64,000 bases of DNA from VAZQ01 sp963753575 (GCA_963753575.1 CAVWCR010000003.1:3162001-3226000); one strand, 5' to 3'; positions 25,536 to 35,266 are shown, counted from the first letter of the stretch. Translations and numbers: made by a program. Notes: generated by a model from the sequence alone, not told the origin.

Positions 25536-26614
25536 CCCAAGACTTCCTCGCCCAGCGAGAGCGAGGAGGTGAGCCCGGGCGATTCGATGCCGAACAGGTG
25601 GACGAGGCGCGGCGCGCCGTGCCGCTCTGGCGCATCGATCATGAAATCGGCCTGCGGCTCGCCGGGACCAGTGACCTTCGGCCTGATCCCGGAATAGTCC
25701 GGCACCAGCGAGTTGTCGGGAAGCCCCGGCCAGTATTCGCGTACGCGCGCGTAGAAGGCATCCGCGCGGCCGGGATCGACAGCGTAGTCTTCTTCATTGA
25801 TCCACTCGACGTCCGGGCCGAAGCGCATGCGCCCGGCAAGATCGAGCACCACGTGCACGCCGAGCCCGCCCGGGATCGGCGGCGGATAGATCAGCCGCGA
25901 AAACACCGGCCGGCCCGAATAGGCGAAGTAGTTTCCCTTGGCGAGGAAGAGCCGCGGCACCCGCTCCTGCGGGTAGCCTTCGGTCGCCTGCGCGAGCTTC
26001 TGGGCGCCGAGCCCGGCCGCGTTGACCACGGCGTCGACCGTGATCGATTGCGGCTCGGCGCCGCCGAAGTGCGCCTGCCAGCGGTTGCCCGTGAGCAGCA
26101 GCCGCTCGATCGGCGTATTGAGCGCGACCATGCCGCCGTGATCCTCGAGGTCGCCGCGCAGCGCGCGCATGTAGGCGTGGCTGTCGATGATGCCGGTTTC
26201 CGGCGACAGCATCGCTGCCACGCAGTAAGCCGCCGGCTCGAGCTGCTTGGCGGTCGCCGCATCGACCAGTTCCACGTTCTCGCAGCCGTTGATCTGCGAC
26301 TGCTTGAAGATCTGCTCGATCCGGGCGACCTCCTTGTCGTTGGTCGCCACCACCAGCTTGCCGCACTTGCGGTGCGGGACATTGTGCGAGGCACAATACG
26401 CATAGAGCATCCGGCGTGAGCGCGGGCAGTGGACCGCCCGTTTGGTGCCGGTCGGATAATACAGGCCGGCGTGAATGACCTCACTGTTGCGTGAGGACGT
26501 GACTGTGCCGATGGCGTTGGCGGCCTCCGCGACGACGACTTCATGCCCCTTGAGCGCGGCCGCGCGCGCGCATGCGAGCCCGACCACTCCCGCCCCGACT
26601 ACCAGAACCTGCAT
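25520..26614 (-). CDS. FAD-dependent oxidoreductase, L-2-hydroxyglutarate oxidase-like
   Basis: This 364-residue protein belongs to the DAO family. The FAD-binding motif VVGAGVVGLACARAAALKG is at residues 4-22, followed by RNSEVIHAGLYYP and the C-terminal VHLFGIESPGLTSSLSLGE. The spacing of RNSEVIHAGLYYP and ESPGLTSS matches LhgO, which oxidises L-2-hydroxyglutarate to 2-oxoglutarate and passes electrons to the membrane. No neighbour confirms the substrate, so a related hydroxyacid is possible. Confidence 0.87.
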   Translation of the reverse strand: MQVLVVGAGVVGLACARAAALKGHEVVVAEAANAIGTVTSSRNSEVIHAGLYYPTGTKRAVHCPRSRRMLYAYCASHNVPHRKCGKLVVATNDKEVARIEQIFKQSQINGCENVELVDAATAKQLEPAAYCVAAMLSPETGIIDSHAYMRALRGDLEDHGGMVALNTPIERLLLTGNRWQAHFGGAEPQSITVDAVVNAAGLGAQKLAQATEGYPQERVPRLFLAKGNYFAYSGRPVFSRLIYPPPIPGGLGVHVVLDLAGRMRFGPDVEWINEEDYAVDPGRADAFYARVREYWPGLPDNSLVPDYSGIRPKVTGPGEPQADFMIDAPERHGAPRLVHLFGIESPGLTSSLSLGEEVLGYLSS

Positions 26615-26893
26615 GGAGACCTATCCGTAACGCCCCGCCACGACCGCGACATATCTTCCCCTGCGCCAACGCTTCCCCTGCGCCAACACGTCGCGTAGCG
26701 CGACCCTCATTCCACGGCAAGCCGATACCGGAACTTTCGGCTCCTGCCAAACTGCCATCCTAATTGATCTTAATCATTGTGATTGGCCGTGGGCGTCGGC
26801 GCAATGCAACCGCATTGGGGGGGTGAACCAAACGGTCGCCCGCGCGTTGTTCCAAAATGCATGCGTCGCGGGGGCGTTGTAGAGGGACACCCG

Positions 26894-28468
26894 ATGTTCA
26901 AATCCAGCCTGCGTATTGGGGCAAGTCTGGCAGCGGTCTGCCTAGTCGTAGCGTCGGTGCTCGCGACCAGCGCCGATGCCCAGCGTCATCGAGGCGGTGG
27001 GGGTCGTGGCGGCGGCCATGCGGCGCCAGTGGCGCGCTCTGCCCCAGCGGCACGTTCGTTCCAGCGTTCGGCGCCGTCGTTCCGGCGCTCGGCGCCATCG
27101 ATCCGCCGCGCCACCCCTTCTTTCCGACGTTCAGCGCCGTCGATCCGCCACGCGAGGTCATCCATCCGTCATGCCAGGCCCTCCATCCGCCGTTCCGCAT
27201 CATCGCACCGCCGGCTCGCAACGCCGCGCAACCTGCGGCGCAGTCCCGTTCACGTGTCGCGCGGACGCGGCATCTCTTCCAAGCAGCGCAACGCGCTGCG
27301 TCAGAAGGGCGGGAAGACCCAGGGCATCGCGCGCCTGACACCCGGCAATCGCGCCCTAAGCAAACGGTCCGTGCGTGCTCCCAAGCGGCTCGGTAACCGC
27401 AATGCCGCCATTCGGCACTCGGTGCTGCGCAACCGCGCCTTCGCCGGACAACTCCGACACCGGTCAGATACCCGAGCGTTCGCGCGCGCCAATTTCCGCG
27501 GCCGTTTCGCCGGCAAGCACCTTGCCAGTCCGGATTGGGTCCGCTTCCACTGGCGCCACTTCCATAACCATATCTTCGTCATCGGTTGGATCGGCCCGGT
27601 ATTCTGGCCCTACGCGTACGACGACTTCATCGACTACACGTTCTATCCCTACGGCTATGACACGTTCTGGCCGTACGCCTACGACGACGTCTATGTGAGC
27701 CTGTTCGGCCCCTACGCCTATGTGAACTCCACCTATGCCAGCGCCAAGGCCTACCGCACGCGCGGACGAGTGCAGCGAGTGCCGGCGGGCGGCGTCGCAC
27801 AGGTTTGTACGACGGCGGCGTCCGGCCTGACGGATTGGCCGATCGAGCAGATCGCGGAAGCGGTCGAGCCCGACGACTCGCAGCAGGCCCTGCTGACGGA
27901 CCTTAAGAACGCAACTGCAGAAGCCCTCGCGCTCTTGCAATCCGCCTGTCCGAGCGACCTTCCCAGCACACCCACCGGCCGGCTCGAAGCCATGCGCACG
28001 CGGATCGAGACCATGCTCAAAGCAATCACCATCGTGGGACCCGCGATGGATCGTTTCTACAACTCGCTCAGCGACGAGCAGAAGGCGCGCTTCAATGCGC
28101 TGCCGGAAGGGCAGACGGCCCGCCGCACGCGGGTGGCGGGCCCGGCCAATTTGAGCCACGGCTGCAGCAGCGAAGTCGCCGCCCGCGTGCCGATCGATCG
28201 CGTCCGGAAGGCCATCGACCCCACGCAGGAGCAGGCAGCAGCACTTAAGGAGCTCGACGAGGCTTCCCAACGGGCCGCCGACCTGCTCAAGGCGAATTGC
28301 CAGGCCGATCAAAGCCTCACACCGCCCGGCCGCATTGCCGAGATGGAAGGGCGGCTCAAGACCATGCTCAAGGCGCTCGATCTGGTGCAGCCGGCGCTCG
28401 AGCGCTTCTACAGCACGCTCAGCGATGAGCAGAAGGCGCGCTTCAACCGGCTGCCGCGCCAGGGCTGA
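26894..28468 (+). CDS. Secreted low-complexity protein with two LTXXQ (Spy-like) modules
   Basis: This 524-residue protein has a signal peptide (ending ATSADAQ). It continues with a very basic stretch (about residues 45-125) of degenerate repeats such as RSAPSFRRSAPSIRR and SIRHARPSIRR. A Tyr/Phe-rich hydrophobic region follows (GPVFWPYAYDDFIDYTFYPY, about 240-285). The C-terminal half holds two copies of a module ending FYNSLSDEQKARFNALP and FYSTLSDEQKARFNRLP, the LTXXQ-type motif seen in Spy/CpxP-like proteins. An envelope or stress function is inference. The ATG at 26894 gives the signal peptide. A strong terminator follows. Confidence 0.8.
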   Translation: MFKSSLRIGASLAAVCLVVASVLATSADAQRHRGGGGRGGGHAAPVARSAPAARSFQRSAPSFRRSAPSIRRATPSFRRSAPSIRHARSSIRHARPSIRRSASSHRRLATPRNLRRSPVHVSRGRGISSKQRNALRQKGGKTQGIARLTPGNRALSKRSVRAPKRLGNRNAAIRHSVLRNRAFAGQLRHRSDTRAFARANFRGRFAGKHLASPDWVRFHWRHFHNHIFVIGWIGPVFWPYAYDDFIDYTFYPYGYDTFWPYAYDDVYVSLFGPYAYVNSTYASAKAYRTRGRVQRVPAGGVAQVCTTAASGLTDWPIEQIAEAVEPDDSQQALLTDLKNATAEALALLQSACPSDLPSTPTGRLEAMRTRIETMLKAITIVGPAMDRFYNSLSDEQKARFNALPEGQTARRTRVAGPANLSHGCSSEVAARVPIDRVRKAIDPTQEQAAALKELDEASQRAADLLKANCQADQSLTPPGRIAEMEGRLKTMLKALDLVQPALERFYSTLSDEQKARFNRLPRQG

Positions 28469-28501
28469 TTACTAAAGGGATACGACAAGGACACGATATG
28501 A

Positions 28502-28536
28502 CAGGGACGGCCGCAAGGCCGTCCCTGCTGCTTTTG
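28502..28536 (+). terminator. Rho-independent terminator
   Basis: A perfect 11-bp stem, CAGGGACGGCC with GGCCGTCCCTG, closes on a GCAA tetraloop and is followed by a short T-rich run (CTGCTTTTG). It lies 33 nt after the stop of the LTXXQ protein gene. Confidence 0.85.
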
Positions 28537-28629
28537 TCGGCATTCGGGTCGCGGAGCGCACGGCCCGCGGCAATTCACGGGACCCATCAGAATGATATTC
28601 CGAGCACTTCGACAATGTGCCGAGGGCGT

Positions 28630-30033
28630 CTATCCAGCTTGGCGGATCACTCGGATCGACTTGCCACCCTGGATCACCGTCATTGCAGAGACGACACCGT
28701 CGGGCGAGCGTTCGAACCGAATATCGAGATTGACCGCCTTCGCTTGAAATTCCGTATCCGAGACCGGGCTGATCCGGATGGGGGGCTCCTCGCGAAACTG
28801 GAGCGAGAGACCTTCGGTCGCCGATGACACCACGAAGACAAAGCCATGGTCATTGCGATAGGAGCCCGCGTACGCGGCACCCTCCGGCATCGCGACAGGC
28901 GCCAGGCGCTTCGCGGCGGCGGGCCAATCATACTCGCGGCCAACGGCCTTGAGGATTTCACGGGGCAGCGGCCAACCCTGTATCGAATTGATCATCGCCA
29001 CGGCACCTTTGCCGCGCGCCGGAAACAGTTTCATCTCGGCCACAAAGCCTGCGTTGCCGCCCTGGTGGCCGAACCAGAAATCGTCATCCTTTCCGTAACA
29101 GAACCAGCCGAGCCCGACGAAATCCTGACCGGCCTTCTGGTCGGGCAGTTGCGGGCGCAGCATCGACGCCACGGTCTCGGGCTTGAGCGGGAGCATCGAA
29201 GGCTCTCCGCGCAAGACGCGCATGAGCGCCACCGCGAGCCGCGCGAGGTCGCCGGCCGTGGTCCAAAGCCCGGCTGCCGCCATTTCAGGATAGACGTGCC
29301 AGTCGCCTGCAAGGCGTACGCCATTCAAAGGATGAGCAGCGGCGGCCCGAGCGGCAACCTCGGCAGGCAGCGGCTGCTCGTAGGTGCTGTCGGCCATGCC
29401 GACCGGGTCAAGGATGAGCTCGCGCATCAGATCAGGGAACGGCCGCTTCATTACATCGGTGACAGCCAGCTGGGCGATCGTCGTGCCGCCGCCCGAATAA
29501 CGGAACGCAAGGTTCGGCAGCGTATCGACGACCACCGCCGCAGTGTTCGCGGGCGGCACACCATCAAGAACCTGCGGCGGCGTCGGCAACGGCCCACCCG
29601 CGGCATAACCGGGAAATCCATGGACCGTCGTGCCGGCGGTATGGCTGAGCAGCTGGCGCAGCGTGATGCGCGGACGCCAATCGCCATTGGCCGGAACCTG
29701 CCATGAGGTCAGGTATCGGTTCACGTCGGTGTCGAGGTCGAAAACGCCGCGTTCGACCAACCGCATGACCGCAAGCGCGAAAACCGGTTTGCTGATCGAC
29801 CCCGCCTGAAACGGGGTGTGGGCCGTGACTTCCTCAGCCCCATCGACGCGGCGCACCCCGAAGCCGCGCGCCCACGCGACTTCGAAATCATCGATGACGG
29901 CAATGCTGGCACCCGGCGTACGGCAATGCGCCATGCGGCTCGCAAGCGATTGGGCAGGCGTTTCTTGGACCGGGACGGCGGGCTCAGATCGCAAATCTAC
30001 GAGCACACGCGTCATGCGCGCATCCGCGCTCAT
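28630..30033 (-). CDS. Serine hydrolase, beta-lactamase class C / esterase family
   Basis: This 467-residue protein has the penicillin-binding-protein-like transpeptidase fold. The nucleophile motif SxxK reads SISK (GSISKPVFAL), the second motif is YSGGG, and the third is HQGGNAG near residue 330. A C-terminal domain of about 110 residues follows, as in EstB-like esterases. No signal peptide is visible at the chosen start, so a cytoplasmic esterase or amidase is more likely than a secreted beta-lactamase. The ATG at 30033 has GGAG 9 nt upstream. It lies downstream of pckA but behind that gene's terminator. Confidence 0.88.
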   Translation of the reverse strand: MSADARMTRVLVDLRSEPAVPVQETPAQSLASRMAHCRTPGASIAVIDDFEVAWARGFGVRRVDGAEEVTAHTPFQAGSISKPVFALAVMRLVERGVFDLDTDVNRYLTSWQVPANGDWRPRITLRQLLSHTAGTTVHGFPGYAAGGPLPTPPQVLDGVPPANTAAVVVDTLPNLAFRYSGGGTTIAQLAVTDVMKRPFPDLMRELILDPVGMADSTYEQPLPAEVAARAAAAHPLNGVRLAGDWHVYPEMAAAGLWTTAGDLARLAVALMRVLRGEPSMLPLKPETVASMLRPQLPDQKAGQDFVGLGWFCYGKDDDFWFGHQGGNAGFVAEMKLFPARGKGAVAMINSIQGWPLPREILKAVGREYDWPAAAKRLAPVAMPEGAAYAGSYRNDHGFVFVVSSATEGLSLQFREEPPIRISPVSDTEFQAKAVNLDIRFERSPDGVVSAMTVIQGGKSIRVIRQAG

Positions 30034-30075
30034 CGGCGAGCTCCGCGATTGCGAGGTCGCATCATCACCATCAAC

Positions 30076-30106
30076 CAAAAAAGGGCGGCCCGATGGCCGC
30101 CCTTTC
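30076..30106 (-). terminator. Rho-independent terminator of pckA
   Basis: On the minus strand, AAAGGGCGGCC pairs with GGCCGCCCTTT around a four-base loop and runs into six T residues. It begins about 22 nt after the pckA stop codon. Confidence 0.93.
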
Positions 30107-30127
30107 AAACACAGCGGCAATCGCCGT

Positions 30128-31742
30128 CTACTCCGCCGCGATGCGCACCTCGGGCGCAGCCGCTCGCACGTCCGGGTCGACGTGCTTTTCGTATTTGACG
30201 AAGTTCTCCTGGAACATGCGCACGAGCTTGCGCGCAGTTTCGTCGAAGGCGGCTTTGTCCTTCCAGGTCTTCATCGGGTAGAGGAGATGCGGCTCGACGC
30301 CCGGCACCGAGGTCGGCACCGCGAAGCCGAAGTATGGATCGGTGCGGTAGCTCGCGTTGCGCAAGCTTCCATCGAGCGCGCCGGTGACCAGCGCCCGCGT
30401 CGCCTTGATCGGCATGCGGCGACCGGTCCCGTAGATGCCGCCGGTCCAGCCCGAATTGACCAGCCAGCAGTCGACGTTGTGCTCGGCAATGAGCGTGCGC
30501 AGGAGGTTGCCATATTCGGCCGGCGGGCGCGGCAGGAACGGCGCCGCAAAGCAGGTCGAGAACTCCGGCTCGACGCCGACCAGACCCTTCTCGGTGCCGG
30601 CGACCTTGGCGGTGTAGCCGGAGAGGAAGTGATACATCGCCTGCGCGGGCGTGAGCTTGGCGATCGGCGGCATCACCCCGAAGGCATCGGCGGTCAGGAA
30701 GATGATGTTCTTGGGCTGTCCGGCGCGGCCGGTGCGCGAGGCCTTGGGCATGAAGTCGAGCGGATAGGCCGAGCGCGTGTTTTCGGTCTTCGTCTCGTCG
30801 TCGAAATTGCACACCCGCGTGACCGGATCGTACACGACGTTCTCGAGCACCGCGCCAAAGCGGTTGGTGGCAGCGAATATCTCGGGCTCCGCATCCTCCG
30901 ACAGTCGGATGCACTTGGCGTAGCAGCCGCCCTCGAAGTTGAACACGCCGTCCGGGCCCCAGCCGTGCTCGTCGTCACCGATCAGGATGCGGTTGGGATC
31001 GGCCGACAGCGTGGTCTTGCCGGTGCCGGAGAGGCCGAAGAACAGCGCGACGTCGCCGTCGTGGCCAACGTTGGCGGAGCAGTGCATCGGCATCACGCCC
31101 TGCGCCGGCAGATAGAAGTTGAGCGCGGTGAACACCGATTTCTTGATCTCGCCCGCGTAGGACGAGTTGCCGATGAGGATGATCTTGCGCGTAAAGTCGA
31201 TGGCGATGATGGTCTCGGAACGCACGCCATGACGCTTCGGGTCGGCCTTGAAGCTCGGCAGGTCCACGATGGTGAATTCAGGGACGAAGTCGTCGAGCTC
31301 CGGCGCTGTCGGTCGGATCAGCAGCTGGCGGATGAACAGCGAGTGCCAGGCGAGCTCGTTGAAGACCCGCGTCTTGATCCGGTACTTCGGATCGGCGCCG
31401 CCGTAGAGGTCCTGGGCGTAGAGAGTTCTTGCCGCGCGCATGCGCGATGAAGTCATCGTAGAGAAGCTGGAACTGCTCCGGCGTGATCTTCCGGTTGCCC
31501 TCCCACCACATCGACTTTTCGGTGAGCGCATCGCAGACCGTGTGCTTGTCCTTCGGGCTGCGGCCGGTGTGCACACCGGTCTCCGCACAGATCGGTCCGC
31601 CCTGCACGATGGCGGCTTCGCGCGCCGCGATCGAATGTTCATAGAGCTGGGGCGCGTCGAGATTCCAATGGACCGCAGAAAGCTCTTTGAAGCCGAACTT
31701 GTCGGCGCCATAGGCGCCATTCCTCACACCCGTCTCTTTCAC
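30128..31742 (-). CDS. pckA: ATP-dependent phosphoenolpyruvate carboxykinase, frameshifted as read
   Basis: The enzyme converts oxaloacetate and ATP to phosphoenolpyruvate, the entry to gluconeogenesis. The C-terminal 430 residues carry SSYAGEIKKSVFTALNFYLP, the P-loop FGLSGTGKTTLSADP and the metal/nucleotide segment GDDEHGWGPDGVFNFEGG. The N-terminal part (GTG at 31742, with GGAGG 5 nt upstream) is in another frame: it runs to YDDFIAHARGK, and the rest resumes at TLYAQDLYGGADPKYR. One extra base near 31424-31431 explains the break; without it the protein would be about 537 residues, normal for the family. A real inactivation of this central gene is less likely than a sequence error. Its neighbour chvIG regulates pckA in relatives. 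Confidence 0.93.
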
Positions 31743-31964
31743 ACGAACCTCCGCTTACGCGCCTGACCCGCCGCTGGTGACCATCCCTGGGCACCGTGTC
31801 TCGGCACGGCTTGGCCTTAACTATAGCGCCCGTGTGGGATAGGCGCGAGCTATAGTGGGGATCGGGCGCGCTGCCAAGAGCTAGCGCGAGGCAGTGGTTT
31901 ATGACGCACTGCATCTCACAAACCGACAGCAAACTGCCGCTTTTTGTTGCAGTGCAATGCCCGG
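31743..31964 (-). promoter_or_regulatory. Upstream region of pckA
   Basis: These 222 bp precede the pckA GTG start. GGAGG, the ribosome binding site, is at about 31748-31752. The inverted words TATAGCGCC and GCTATAG near 31820-31852 are visible, but I cannot assign an operator. Confidence 0.35.
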
Positions 31965-32349
31965 TCAGCCCACGAGCCCCTTGCCGGCCAGCCACTTGTG
32001 GATGAGGTCGGCGACCTCGGCGTCATTCCTTTCCATCATGATGAAGTGCCAGTTTCCCCCGATGCCCACGTCCGGCAGGTTGACGATCTCGATGCTGCCA
32101 CCCGCGGCCTTGGTACTGCACGTACATCTGCTCGACCAGACAGGTGCCGTTCGGATCGAGCTTCTGGGTCGCGCCCCCGATCGTGACCTCGCGCACTGGC
32201 TTGCCGCTCACGCCGAGGTGGAACGAGCCCACGTCGCGCAGCGTGATTGGTTCTTTGGTCTGCGCCATGGCGGTCGATCCTGCGAAGACAAGCAGCAGCG
32301 TGACGAGCAATCCTCGCTTGGAATCCTCCCTGTTGTGTTTTGCTGATCT
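31965..32349 (-). pseudogene. Remnant of a secreted alpha/beta-hydrolase with a large internal deletion
   Basis: The N-terminal part has a signal peptide (LLVTLLLVFAGSTAMAQ) and continues ITLRDVGSFHLGVSGKPVRE to VEQMYVQY, the usual opening of a family of periplasmic alpha/beta-hydrolases of about 330-350 residues. Directly after that, one base out of frame, comes KAAGGSIEIVNLPDVGIGGN followed by MMERNDAEVADLIHKWLAGKG, the normal C-terminus. About 220-230 residues, including the nucleophile Ser, are missing, with the junction near 32105-32120. The start is unclear: an upstream ATG at 32385 or a TTG near 32313. It is not functional as read. Confidence 0.8.
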
Positions 32350-32381
32350 TGACGCAAATCGCCCGCCGCCGCCACGGCCCC

Positions 32382-34070
32382 TCAAGCGTCAGGGTTGAGC
32401 CAGCCGCGATAGCGAACGATCAGGCCGGTCATCGGATGGCCGATCTCGACATGAAAGCGGAAGCGACCCGCCTCCTCGCATTCATAGGCATCGCTGCGCG
32501 GCCCGAGCCACAACGGCAAGGGGATACCGAACAGGCTCCAGCGCCGCAGCGTAAGCCGCAGCCGCTCGCCCTCGACCACGAGCGCCATCGCGACGGTCAC
32601 CGGGCCGAAGCGCTCGCACAGCAGCCGCTCGTTGCGACCGCGCCCTTCCTCCTGCACGCTTTTGAAGATGCGGCCCGCAAAGTCGCGCAGCCAATGCTCG
32701 CGGCCACTTTCCACAATGAACGAAACTTTGACCGCAACATCCTCGCCCGCGGGTGGAAATCCGACGATTGAGCCGACGAGCCGTGAAAGCACGCTGCTGC
32801 CGCGCTGGACGGTTGCGACGCCCGTTGCGCTGAGATCGCGCTTGAGAGCGTGCATGACCTGCAGCGGCTGCGGCAGCGACGCATAGGCGTCGCCCAGGAT
32901 GCGTTGATAGAGCGGCTCGCCCGGCGGCGGCGTCTGCCGCGTGCCGGTCGCGATCCGCCGCCGCGCGAACGCTGATTCGTAGTCCGCAAGCTCGACGTCG
33001 GCGACACCGGCGCGTGCGCCGGGCGCGGGCGGCCGCCCAGCCAGACAATGGCGCACGACCGCCTCCGCCGCCATCGAGGGAATGAACGGGCCATCGTCGC
33101 CTTCCGCGATCATGTGCCAGGAGCGCTTGAGGTGCACGCCGTCGCGGCGCGTGCCCTCAACCATCACGAACATGCCGCCGCGATGCTCGCCCCAGCCGAG
33201 CCGGCAGCGCGCGTGATGAATGAGCCTCGCGAACGGCTGGAGCGACGGCAGGAGCCGCAGCCGCACCAACCAAGCCGCGATATTGAGCCCGCGAAACCAG
33301 ATGCCGGGTACCGTCCCCACACCCATCCAGACTGTGCGCAGGCCGGGCCAGAGCTCAGGCAGGAGCGCGAGGTCCGGCACCTCGACCAGCGAGAAGCGTC
33401 GCGAATAAAGCGGCAATCGGCCCGGCGGCGCGATCGTGAAGCGGCAGCTGTCGATCAATGCGTAGGCTGTCGTTTTGCGGCCATCGCGCAGGATCGCGAC
33501 CGGCTTGCCGGCATAGCTCGCGATCGCCTGGATCACGTTGCGGCCGATAGTGGCGTGCGGCGACGGCGCGATCCCGCCCGCAATGGTCTCGACGCGCGCC
33601 ATGCCATCGCTCAGCCGCCGCACCACCGCTGCCGTGAGCACCGGCGCGCTGCTCACGCCGGAGAGCACGAACACGCCGCGCGTCCGCGCCGCCTCGTCGA
33701 AGCGCGTTATGCCGCGCACGAAGTCAGCGCCATCTGAAAGGTCGAGATAATGGATGCTGAGCGCGATGGCGGCCTCCACCACCCGAAAGGGATTGTCGCC
33801 ATAGACTTGGAACGGCCCGCTCGCGTCGACAATCAGATCGGGCGCGATCGCCCGCAGCTGCGGCTCGACCTCGCGTGCGCGATCAAACGCGGCCGGGATG
33901 GCCGTGGCGGCAACCGCACCGAGCGCATCGCAGAACGCTTGCGCCTTGGCACGCGAGCGGCCCGCGATCACGAGAGTGAGCCGCGGCTCGTCGGCAAGAA
34001 GCTGCGCCAGCCGGCCGCCGAAGGTGCCGTAGCCACCGAGGATGAGGATCTTTTGTACGACCGCCGTCAT
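32382..34070 (-). CDS. Saccharopine dehydrogenase-like protein with C-terminal DUF4166
   Basis: This 562-residue protein has an N-terminal Rossmann domain (ILILGGYGTFGGRLAQLL, residues 7-24) of the saccharopine dehydrogenase NADP-binding type. A middle domain follows, and then a DUF4166 domain from about residue 390 (PLYQRILGDAYASLPQPLQV ... RWSLFGIPLPLWLGP). The enzyme activity is unknown; similar fusions are annotated as putative oxidoreductases. The ATG at 34070 overlaps the stop of the DCC-family gene by 4 nt (ATGA), so the two are translationally coupled. Confidence 0.83.
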   Translation of the reverse strand: MTAVVQKILILGGYGTFGGRLAQLLADEPRLTLVIAGRSRAKAQAFCDALGAVAATAIPAAFDRAREVEPQLRAIAPDLIVDASGPFQVYGDNPFRVVEAAIALSIHYLDLSDGADFVRGITRFDEAARTRGVFVLSGVSSAPVLTAAVVRRLSDGMARVETIAGGIAPSPHATIGRNVIQAIASYAGKPVAILRDGRKTTAYALIDSCRFTIAPPGRLPLYSRRFSLVEVPDLALLPELWPGLRTVWMGVGTVPGIWFRGLNIAAWLVRLRLLPSLQPFARLIHHARCRLGWGEHRGGMFVMVEGTRRDGVHLKRSWHMIAEGDDGPFIPSMAAEAVVRHCLAGRPPAPGARAGVADVELADYESAFARRRIATGTRQTPPPGEPLYQRILGDAYASLPQPLQVMHALKRDLSATGVATVQRGSSVLSRLVGSIVGFPPAGEDVAVKVSFIVESGREHWLRDFAGRIFKSVQEEGRGRNERLLCERFGPVTVAMALVVEGERLRLTLRRWSLFGIPLPLWLGPRSDAYECEEAGRFRFHVEIGHPMTGLIVRYRGWLNPDA

Positions 34071-34525
34071 GCCAGAAATCGATCGCGAAAATGCTGGTCT
34101 GGCATGTAGCACGCGGCACGCTTGCCGAAGAAGCGCAGGCGGTTGCGGGCAATGAATTCATACATCCGATCCCGCCAGGGACGCGGGAAGACACGAAAAA
34201 CCGCCACCAGCTTCCACGGCCAGCCGAGGCCCTCCGCCATGCGGATGCTACCTTCCGACTTGAACCAGGCGCGGCCGTCGGCGATCAGAATGTTGGTCTC
34301 GTAGTCCTCCGGGTCGAGCCCATAGTGCACATAGAGCGCACGGCCGAGCGGCGACTGCGCGCGCAGGAGCCGGTAGACGCCAAGATGATCGAAGCGCAGC
34401 ACGAATTTGGCCCAGCCGGTACAGAGCGCGCAGTAGCCATCGAAGACGATGATCGGATGATCGTCTGAAAATGCCGGGACCGCCGGATCGCGTCGGTAGC
34501 TATATGGCTCGCGCCCGGCTGCCAC
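34067..34525 (-). CDS. DCC-family (DUF393) thiol-disulfide oxidoreductase-like protein
   Basis: This 152-residue protein carries the DxxCxxC motif (FDGYCALCTGW, about residues 28-38) that defines the DUF393/DCC family, with a thioredoxin-like fold. The C-terminal half contains the typical VFRVFPRPWRDRMYEFIARN. The start is a GTG with AAGGGA about 8 nt upstream. It lies 24 nt after the HugZ-like gene and overlaps the saccharopine-dehydrogenase-like gene by 4 nt, giving a three-gene unit. Its redox partner is unknown. Confidence 0.85.
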   Translation of the reverse strand: MAAGREPYSYRRDPAVPAFSDDHPIIVFDGYCALCTGWAKFVLRFDHLGVYRLLRAQSPLGRALYVHYGLDPEDYETNILIADGRAWFKSEGSIRMAEGLGWPWKLVAVFRVFPRPWRDRMYEFIARNRLRFFGKRAACYMPDQHFRDRFLA

Positions 34526-34549
34526 GATGTTATTTCCCTTCGCGCCCCC

Positions 34550-35266
34550 TCACGCCGCCCGCGCCTTCTCGGCGAGCTCCTTGAGCGCGGCGCGCAGCGG
34601 ACCCGGCGCGCGCACGCGCTGCGGGAACGGCAGCCGCAACGCCGTGCGCTCGAGCTGCAGCTCGAGCCCTTCCGGATCGCAGCCGACGCAGCGCCAGGCG
34701 CCGTCGCGGGCGCCGAGCAGCCTGGTGGCATAGAGCCGGCAAGTCTCGGCGTGATCGGCATTCATATGCGCCAGGATGTCGGGCTCAGCCGCCGTGAGCT
34801 CGGCGGCATCCTCGACCGGCGTGAGCACGTCCTCCGGACTGAGGTCGACGATGCGGCCGAAGCCCGCGACGAGGTGCGCACCCTTGAGCGCGACCCGGTA
34901 GAAGGCGAAATCGGCAAAGCCCGCGAACATCTCGGCCTCCGGCTGGCGGTCGAGATAGCGCCGGCGCTCATCCTTGTCGTCGCTGACGGCCGCCGTCCCC
35001 ATCAGCATGACGCGGCCGCCCTGCAGGGGATCGCCCTCCCGGCGCTCGTCGATCATCAGCGATACCCGCGGGTCGGCCAGGATGTTCTTGGTGTGCACCG
35101 CCAGCCTAGAAATCAGCAGCAGCGGCGCGCCATCGGCCGCGGTCGCAATGTTGACCAGCGAACAATAGGGATCGCCTGTCCCCGGCATGAGGGTCGCCAG
35201 AGCCCCGCTGCGGCCCTCGCGCAGGAGCTTCTTGGCGGCGGCCTTGGGGTCGAACTCCGTCGTCAT
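34550..35266 (-). CDS. HugZ-like pyridoxamine 5'-phosphate oxidase-fold protein with DUF2470
   Basis: This 238-residue protein has an N-terminal split-barrel FMN-binding domain (GALATLMPGTGDPYCSLVNI; DPRVSLMIDER) and a C-terminal DUF2470 domain (ILAHMNADHAETCRLYA). That combination is typical of HugZ/HutZ-like haem-binding or haem-oxygenase-related proteins. The ATG at 35266 has AGGAGG 6 nt upstream, better than the ATG seven codons earlier. It leads a minus-strand unit of three genes. Haem degradation itself is inference; many members are uncharacterised. Confidence 0.87.
   Translation of the reverse strand: MTTEFDPKAAAKKLLREGRSGALATLMPGTGDPYCSLVNIATAADGAPLLLISRLAVHTKNILADPRVSLMIDERREGDPLQGGRVMLMGTAAVSDDKDERRRYLDRQPEAEMFAGFADFAFYRVALKGAHLVAGFGRIVDLSPEDVLTPVEDAAELTAAEPDILAHMNADHAETCRLYATRLLGARDGAWRCVGCDPEGLELQLERTALRLPFPQRVRAPGPLRAALKELAEKARAA

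Noticed and set aside
28630..30033. Class C beta-lactamase (ampC)
   Set aside because: No secretion signal is seen, the second motif is YSG rather than YxN, and the C-terminal extra domain suggests an esterase-like serine hydrolase.
29816..31450. Open frame of about 544 codons on the plus strand opposite pckA
   Set aside because: It is antisense to conserved PEP carboxykinase motifs and runs through the pckA terminator.
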